Assembly: GCA_019232735.1 (NCBI GenBank)
Contig: JAFANL010000130.1
Coordinates: 1 to 17,897 of the forward strand
Direction: 5' to 3'
Length of the DNA: 17,897 nucleotides
From: Aquitalea sp.
GTDB taxonomy: Bacteria > Pseudomonadota > Gammaproteobacteria > Burkholderiales > Chromobacteriaceae
Of the stretch, positions 13,954-17,897 are shown in pieces. Every line of letters starts with the position of its first letter. The first letter of the stretch is position 1. The position numbers and the translations under genes are program-made. The notes beneath the pieces are model-generated. The model worked only from the letters and a program-made list of their open reading frames with translations, searched no databases and was not told the DNA's origin.

Positions 13954-14445
13954 ATGAGCCTGCAATCCGTCCGTGATTTCTTTGCCGCCCGCCAACTGGA
14001 CATCCCCATCATCGAACTGGAAGTCAGCACCGCCACCGTGGCACTGGCCGCAGAAGCCCACGGCGTAGAGCCGGGCCGCATTACCAAAACCCTGTCCTTC
14101 CGCCTGAGCAGCGGCGAAGTCATCATTCTGGTCACCCGTGGCGATGCCCGCATCGACAACCGCAAATTCAAGGAAGCCTTCGGCAAGGGCAAGATGCTGG
14201 CGGTGGAAGAAGTGGTGGAACTGACCGGCCACCCGGTAGGCGGGGTCTGCCCGTTTGGCTTGGCCCAGCCGCTACCGGTGTATCTGGATAGCTCGCTACG
14301 TGATTTTGACGAAGTACTGCCGGCAGCCGGTGCCATTCACAGCGCGGTGCGCATCAGCCCGGCCTTGATGGCGGATATTACCAACGCCCGCTGGGTGGAC
14401 GTGTGTCAGGCCAGCGAGCAGGCCACGCCTCAGCCGGTGGCATAG
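13954..14445 (+). CDS. YbaK/EbsC-family aminoacyl-tRNA deacylase domain protein
   Basis: The free-standing editing domain is 163 residues. The family hydrolyses mischarged aminoacyl-tRNAs, for example Cys-tRNA(Pro) or Ala-tRNA(Pro). The hallmarks are present: KTLSFRL with the conserved Lys45, the beta strand EVIILVTRGDARID, the glycine loop GHPVGGVCPFGL (92-103), and a following LPVYLDSSL strand. I start at the ATG at 13954, where MSLQSVRDFF matches the family N-terminus; the ATG at 13891 adds 21 unrelated residues. The ribosome site is weak. Its last 16 bases overlap the end of the convergent ABC ATPase gene. Which tRNA it edits cannot be read from sequence. Confidence 0.9.
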   Translation: MSLQSVRDFFAARQLDIPIIELEVSTATVALAAEAHGVEPGRITKTLSFRLSSGEVIILVTRGDARIDNRKFKEAFGKGKMLAVEEVVELTGHPVGGVCPFGLAQPLPVYLDSSLRDFDEVLPAAGAIHSAVRISPALMADITNARWVDVCQASEQATPQPVA

Positions 14446-15383
14446 CGCAGCATCGCAGCGCGATCTATGCCGACATGCAGCAGGCTGCCGACAGCCAGGC
14501 CTGCCGCATATTGGCGTAACTCACGCGCCGACAGGGTGAGGGTCAGCTCCCCCGCCGCACTGACCACACAAACCCTCACCCCATCCGCCAGCTGGATGAT
14601 GCGCCGAACCTCGGCGGCCGGTTGATCCGGCCCCAGCCGCAAGGCGTGTTCCGGCACCACGCCCTCCTCCAGCACATTCTCATAGCCGATAAAACGGGCC
14701 AGCCAGGGCGTTGCCGGGGCAGCCAGCAATTGCGCCGGCGTGGCACATTGCACGATATGCCCGTCGCGCAGCACCGCCACCCGGTCGGCCAGTGCAAACG
14801 CCTCTTCCCGGTCATGTGTCACCAGGATGGCCGGCATGCCAGCCGCCCGCAGCTGTTGGCGAAATTCCTGCTGCAATTGACGGCGCAAATCAGCATCCAG
14901 GCTGGAAAACGGTTCATCCAGCAGCAGCAAGCGCGGCCGGGTCACCAGGGCACGCGCCAGCGCAACCCGCTGCTGCTCGCCACCGGACAAGGTCCACACC
15001 CTGCGCGCCTCCATGCCGGCCAGCCCCAGTTGCTGCAGGCAGTCCTGCGCCTGCTGTCGCGCCGCCACGCGTGACAGGCCGCGTTCAATCAGCCCGAAAC
15101 AGACATTCCCCAGCACATCCAGATGCGGAAACAGGGCAAAGTCCTGGAACATCAGCGCAAAACGCCGCGCTTCCACCGGTATGGCCGCCAGATCCTCTCC
15201 AGCAAACAACAAGCGGCCACTGTCCGGCTGTTCCAGACCGGCAATCATTTTCAGCAAACTGCTTTTGCCGCAGCCGGATGGCCCCAACAAGGCCAGCACC
15301 TCTCCCGCCTGCAATTGCAGACTGATCCCGTCGGCCACCCGTTTGTGGGCAAAGCGCTTGCAGACCTGCTCCAGTTGCAACAT
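14430..15383 (-). CDS. thiQ: ABC transporter ATPase subunit, thiamine-type (ThiQ/FbpC-like)
   Basis: The 317-residue ATPase has Walker A GPSGCGKSS (34-42), Q-loop Gln80, signature LSGGEQQR (132-139), Walker B LLLLDEP (152-158) and H-loop His190. It powers the fused permease, whose stop lies one base upstream of this ATG, so the two are coupled. Residues about 235-317 form an extra C-terminal domain like the TOBE-type extension of FbpC and PotA ATPases. E. coli ThiQ lacks it and is only about 230 residues long. The thiamine assignment therefore rests on the permease and binding protein, not on this gene; iron or another cargo remains possible from this subunit alone. Its 3' end overlaps the convergent YbaK-type gene by 16 bases. 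Confidence 0.85.
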   Translation of the reverse strand: MLQLEQVCKRFAHKRVADGISLQLQAGEVLALLGPSGCGKSSLLKMIAGLEQPDSGRLLFAGEDLAAIPVEARRFALMFQDFALFPHLDVLGNVCFGLIERGLSRVAARQQAQDCLQQLGLAGMEARRVWTLSGGEQQRVALARALVTRPRLLLLDEPFSSLDADLRRQLQQEFRQQLRAAGMPAILVTHDREEAFALADRVAVLRDGHIVQCATPAQLLAAPATPWLARFIGYENVLEEGVVPEHALRLGPDQPAAEVRRIIQLADGVRVCVVSAAGELTLTLSARELRQYAAGLAVGSLLHVGIDRAAMLRYATG

Positions 15384-15384
15384 G

Positions 15385-16932
15385 TCAGGGCTCCCGCCGC
15401 TCTGCTGCTTGCGCGGCAGACGGCCATTCGATGATCAGAAAAGCCAGCAAGGCCAGCAACATCAGCAGACAGGACAGCAACATGGCGCTGCCGGCATTTT
15501 CGGCACCAGGCCGTCCCAGGCGCTGGTAAATCAGCGTGGTCAGGGTCAGCCATTCCGGCCGCGACAAAAATAGCGTGACGGCAAACTCGCCCAGTGCCGT
15601 GGCCGCCGCAAAGGCCAGCCCGCGTCGGAAAGCAGGCCGCAGCAAAGGCCACTCCACCCGGTAAAAAACGCGCCACGGTCTTGCCCCCAGGCTGCGCGCC
15701 GCCTGCGGCCAGTGCGCCGGCAGGCTGTCCAGCGCACCGGCCAGGCTGCGTGCCACAAAGGGATAGGCCAACAAGGCGTAGCTGGCCAACAGCAGCCACA
15801 GGCTGGCACTCCACTGCGGATAGAGCAGCAACAGACCGAAGGCCACGCAGACCGGCGACACCACAAAGGGCAGGAAGGCCAGCGCACGCAAGCAGAGCCC
15901 GCCGCGCGCGGCCAGGGCATGCAGCCAGCCCAACACGGCCGCCAGCAGTAGCGCCAGCAGGCTGAAGCGGGCAGTGTTGCCCAGCGCCAGACGGACATCC
16001 TCATCCTGCAGCAGGCTGAAGCCGGATCCGGCCCATGCCTGTCCGGCACGCCACAGCACGGCCAGCAGCGGCAGGCCGGCAAACAGTAACAGCATGCCCA
16101 GCGCAGCCAGCAGTTGCAGCCATTCCCGGCCTTGTGGCCGACGCGGTGGCAGCGGGTCCACTTTCAGTGGTGCGGCCAAGCGCCGCTCCAGCCAGGCATA
16201 CAAGGCGGCCATCGCCCCGGTCAGCAGCAGCATCAGCATGGCCAGCGCGCCGGCATCGGCAAGATTCAGCTCGTAGGCCACCAGTTGGTAGATTTCCACT
16301 TCCACCGTGGCATAGCGCTGGCCGCCCAGCAGCAGGGCCAGGCCGAAACCGGAAAAACAGTAGAGGAAGACCAGACACAGCGCTGACCACAGCCAGGGCC
16401 GCACCGCCGGCCATTCCACGCGCCAGAACACGCGCCATGGGGTGGCCCCCAGCGTGCGTGCCGCAGCCAGCCGGCTGGCGGGAATCTGCGCCAGCCCTTC
16501 GCAGGCGGCACGAATCACCAGTGGCAGATTGAAAAACAGATTGCCATACAGCAATAGCCAGGGCGTGTCCTGCAGATTGATGCCCAACAGACCATGCGGA
16601 CCAAACAGGGCCAGCACCCCCATGGCCGCCACCAGCGTGGGCATGACGAAGGGCAACATCAGCAGGCGCAGGGTCAGGCTGCGACAGGGAAAGTGATAAC
16701 GGGCCAGACACCAGGCAATGGGCAGGCCGATCAACAAGGCCGCCACACAGCTGGCCGCCGCCTGCAATAGCGACCAGGAAATGCGCCATTGCAGATAGTG
16801 ATCGCGCAGCAGGTCCGGTGAGATGCTGCCCTGCCCCTCCTGCAACAAGCGCAGCAAGGGCAGTACCGACATCAACAGCAAAAAGGCCAGCGGCAGCAGC
16901 GCCAGCCCCAGCTTGCGACTTCCCTCAATCAT
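15385..16932 (-). CDS. thiP: Fused two-domain ABC transporter permease, thiamine-type (ThiP-like)
   Basis: The 515-residue membrane protein has about 12 predicted helices, formed from two homologous permease halves. Each half carries an EAA coupling loop: EGLAQIPASRLAAARTLGAT (about 145-164) and the stretch from about 400 to 430 with LPAHWPQAARSLGARPWRVF. Each loop is followed by RVEWP and LRP/VRP. The fused layout, the length and the ...RVEWP.. pattern match ThiP; FbpB-type iron permeases share the fold. I chose the ATG at 16932 because the longer open frame upstream is the shadow of the acetyltransferase gene. This start lies within the last 8 bases of that gene, so translation is probably coupled. 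The substrate is inferred from the binding protein. Confidence 0.88.
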   Translation of the reverse strand: MIEGSRKLGLALLPLAFLLLMSVLPLLRLLQEGQGSISPDLLRDHYLQWRISWSLLQAAASCVAALLIGLPIAWCLARYHFPCRSLTLRLLMLPFVMPTLVAAMGVLALFGPHGLLGINLQDTPWLLLYGNLFFNLPLVIRAACEGLAQIPASRLAAARTLGATPWRVFWRVEWPAVRPWLWSALCLVFLYCFSGFGLALLLGGQRYATVEVEIYQLVAYELNLADAGALAMLMLLLTGAMAALYAWLERRLAAPLKVDPLPPRRPQGREWLQLLAALGMLLLFAGLPLLAVLWRAGQAWAGSGFSLLQDEDVRLALGNTARFSLLALLLAAVLGWLHALAARGGLCLRALAFLPFVVSPVCVAFGLLLLYPQWSASLWLLLASYALLAYPFVARSLAGALDSLPAHWPQAARSLGARPWRVFYRVEWPLLRPAFRRGLAFAAATALGEFAVTLFLSRPEWLTLTTLIYQRLGRPGAENAGSAMLLSCLLMLLALLAFLIIEWPSAAQAAERREP

Positions 16933-17497
16933 CAGTACGCGGGGCAAATGGCCAGTCGGCAACCAGGACATCCTCCGGGCCATCTTCCTCATCCTCAAGC
17001 CGTTCCAGCCACCGAAAACCCAGCTTGGCCGCCAGCGCCTGCGAGGCTTGATTGTCCGGGCTGATGGACAGCACAAAACGCTGCACCCCGGCGGTTTGCA
17101 CCGCCCAGCCCGCGCAGGCCAGCAAGGCCTCGCTGGCATAGCCCTGGCGGCGGAAGGCCGGCAGCACGGTATAACCCAGCTCCACGTCGCCACGTCCGGC
17201 CAGATAGGGATGACCGGGACGGGTGTGGAAATTGATATGCCCCACCAACTGCCCGGTCTCGCGCAGCAGCATGGCGCGCATCGACCACGGGGCGTAGCCT
17301 GGCTCGACTTCCATCTGTTCCAGCCGCAGCGACATCACCGCGGCCTCCTCCAGCCAGTCCAGCGGCAAGGGTGCGCCAAGCGCGGCGGCAGCCTCGGCCA
17401 GACGGGCATCCACGCAGGCACGCAGCATGTCTGGCGTCAGATGACGCAGGATCAGCCGCGGGCTGACAATGTCGGGAATCGCCAAGGCACGGGACAT
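16925..17497 (-). CDS. GNAT-family N-acetyltransferase embedded in the transporter operon
   Basis: The 190-residue acetyltransferase is of the RimJ/RimL type. It has an N-terminal strand (SPRLILRHLTPDML), a beta4 segment (ELGYTVLPAFR), the acetyl-CoA pyrophosphate loop RRQGYASEAL (116-125), and a late motif (SISPDNQASQALAAKLGF). The start at 17497 overlaps the stop of the binding-protein gene as TAATG, and its stop overlaps the permease start by 8 bases. A longer ATG at 17530 lies inside the upstream gene and is unlikely. Such tight coupling implies co-translation with the transporter. GNAT targets cannot be told from sequence: candidates include a protein N-terminus, a small amine, or a substrate brought in by the transporter. 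An acetyltransferase is not a usual member of thiBPQ operons. Confidence 0.9.
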   Translation of the reverse strand: MSRALAIPDIVSPRLILRHLTPDMLRACVDARLAEAAAALGAPLPLDWLEEAAVMSLRLEQMEVEPGYAPWSMRAMLLRETGQLVGHINFHTRPGHPYLAGRGDVELGYTVLPAFRRQGYASEALLACAGWAVQTAGVQRFVLSISPDNQASQALAAKLGFRWLERLEDEEDGPEDVLVADWPFAPRTDD

Positions 17498-17897
17498 TAC
17501 TGACCGGCCTTCAGCACGATGCGGGTCCACTTGCCGACCCAGGCGGCACTCTTGGCCGCGATCTGGCGGCTATCCGGTGTGGTATGCGCCGCCGGTTTTT
17601 CGGCATGCTGGAATACCGGGTCCAGTGCAATGCCCGGCACGGCCGGATACATCCACATATTGGTCGGAATGTCTTTCTGAACCGCATCCGAGCGCAGGAA
17701 ATCGATGAACTTGCGCGCCAGCACTGCTTCCTTGCCACCCTTCACCAGGGCCACACCTTCTACTTGCTGGAATACCGCACCGGGCAATAGCAGGTTGCCG
17801 GTGGGTGAAGTCGTCAGTTTTTCCTTGCTGTAGAACACTTCTGCCGCCGGGCTGGTGGCATAGCTCACCACGATGGGACGCGCACCGCCATTACGGG
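17497..17897 (-). CDS. thiB: Thiamine-type ABC transporter periplasmic binding protein, C-terminal part
   Basis: The frame runs off the right edge, so only the last 132 residues are seen. It contains RPIVVSYATSPAAEV, then GAVFQQVEGVALVKGG, KFIDFLRSDAVQKDIPTNMW and MYPAVPGIALDP. The DIPT-N-WMYP block and the closing IAAKSAAWVGKWTRIV are close to the end of ThiB, the thiamine/TPP-binding protein of the thiBPQ transporter. Its stop overlaps the acetyltransferase start (TAATG). The signal peptide and any upstream TPP riboswitch, which would support the thiamine call, lie outside the window. A related iron- or spermidine-type binding protein is the main alternative. Confidence 0.82.
   Translation of the reverse strand, partial: RNGGARPIVVSYATSPAAEVFYSKEKLTTSPTGNLLLPGAVFQQVEGVALVKGGKEAVLARKFIDFLRSDAVQKDIPTNMWMYPAVPGIALDPVFQHAEKPAAHTTPDSRQIAAKSAAWVGKWTRIVLKAGQ

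Overview
The window looks like a chromosomal stretch of a GC-rich betaproteobacterium, most likely in the Neisseriales/Chromobacteriaceae group (Chromobacterium, Aquitalea, Vogesella and relatives). That placement is an inference from the style of the proteins: an Lrp close to the enterobacterial one, a dadA-dadX pair, soluble PAS-type chemoreceptors and a FixL/FixJ-like pair. No rRNA or other marker gene is present to fix it. I see no tRNA, rRNA, insertion sequence, prophage gene or CRISPR array. Gene density is high and both strands are used in short operons.

Region by region: (1) 1-169 holds the 3' end of a GntR/FCD regulator and its terminator. (2) 183-3021 holds a LysR regulator divergent from two tandem pirin genes, with a hairpin terminator between the pirins. 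(3) 3229-4554 is a membrane-free chemoreceptor with two PAS domains (BdlA-like). (4) 4574-9198 holds a periplasmic LivJ-type binding protein without transporter genes, divergent from a large PAS-containing membrane histidine kinase and its FixJ/NarL-type regulator, which overlap by ATGA. (5) 9199-9494 has no gene but holds a long imperfect hairpin followed by a terminator (possible small RNA) and the opposing terminator of the alanine racemase gene. (6) 9495-12501 is the D-alanine catabolic operon dadA-dadX with a divergent Lrp-family regulator, separated by a very AT-rich control region. (7) 12727-13857 is a second soluble PAS chemoreceptor with a glutamine run near its start. (8) 13954-14445 is a YbaK/EbsC-type tRNA-editing domain protein whose end overlaps the convergent gene. 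(9) 14430-17897 (minus strand) is a tightly packed thiamine-type ABC transporter operon, binding protein - GNAT acetyltransferase - fused permease - ATPase, cut by the right edge of the window.

Functional reading: most of the window is regulation, signalling and small-molecule uptake or catabolism. The least ordinary arrangements are the acetyltransferase translationally coupled inside the thiamine-type transporter operon, the orphan binding protein facing a two-component system, and the structured non-coding stretch between the response regulator and dadX. I found no clear evidence of a wholly new multi-gene system; the listed candidates are hypotheses of modest strength.
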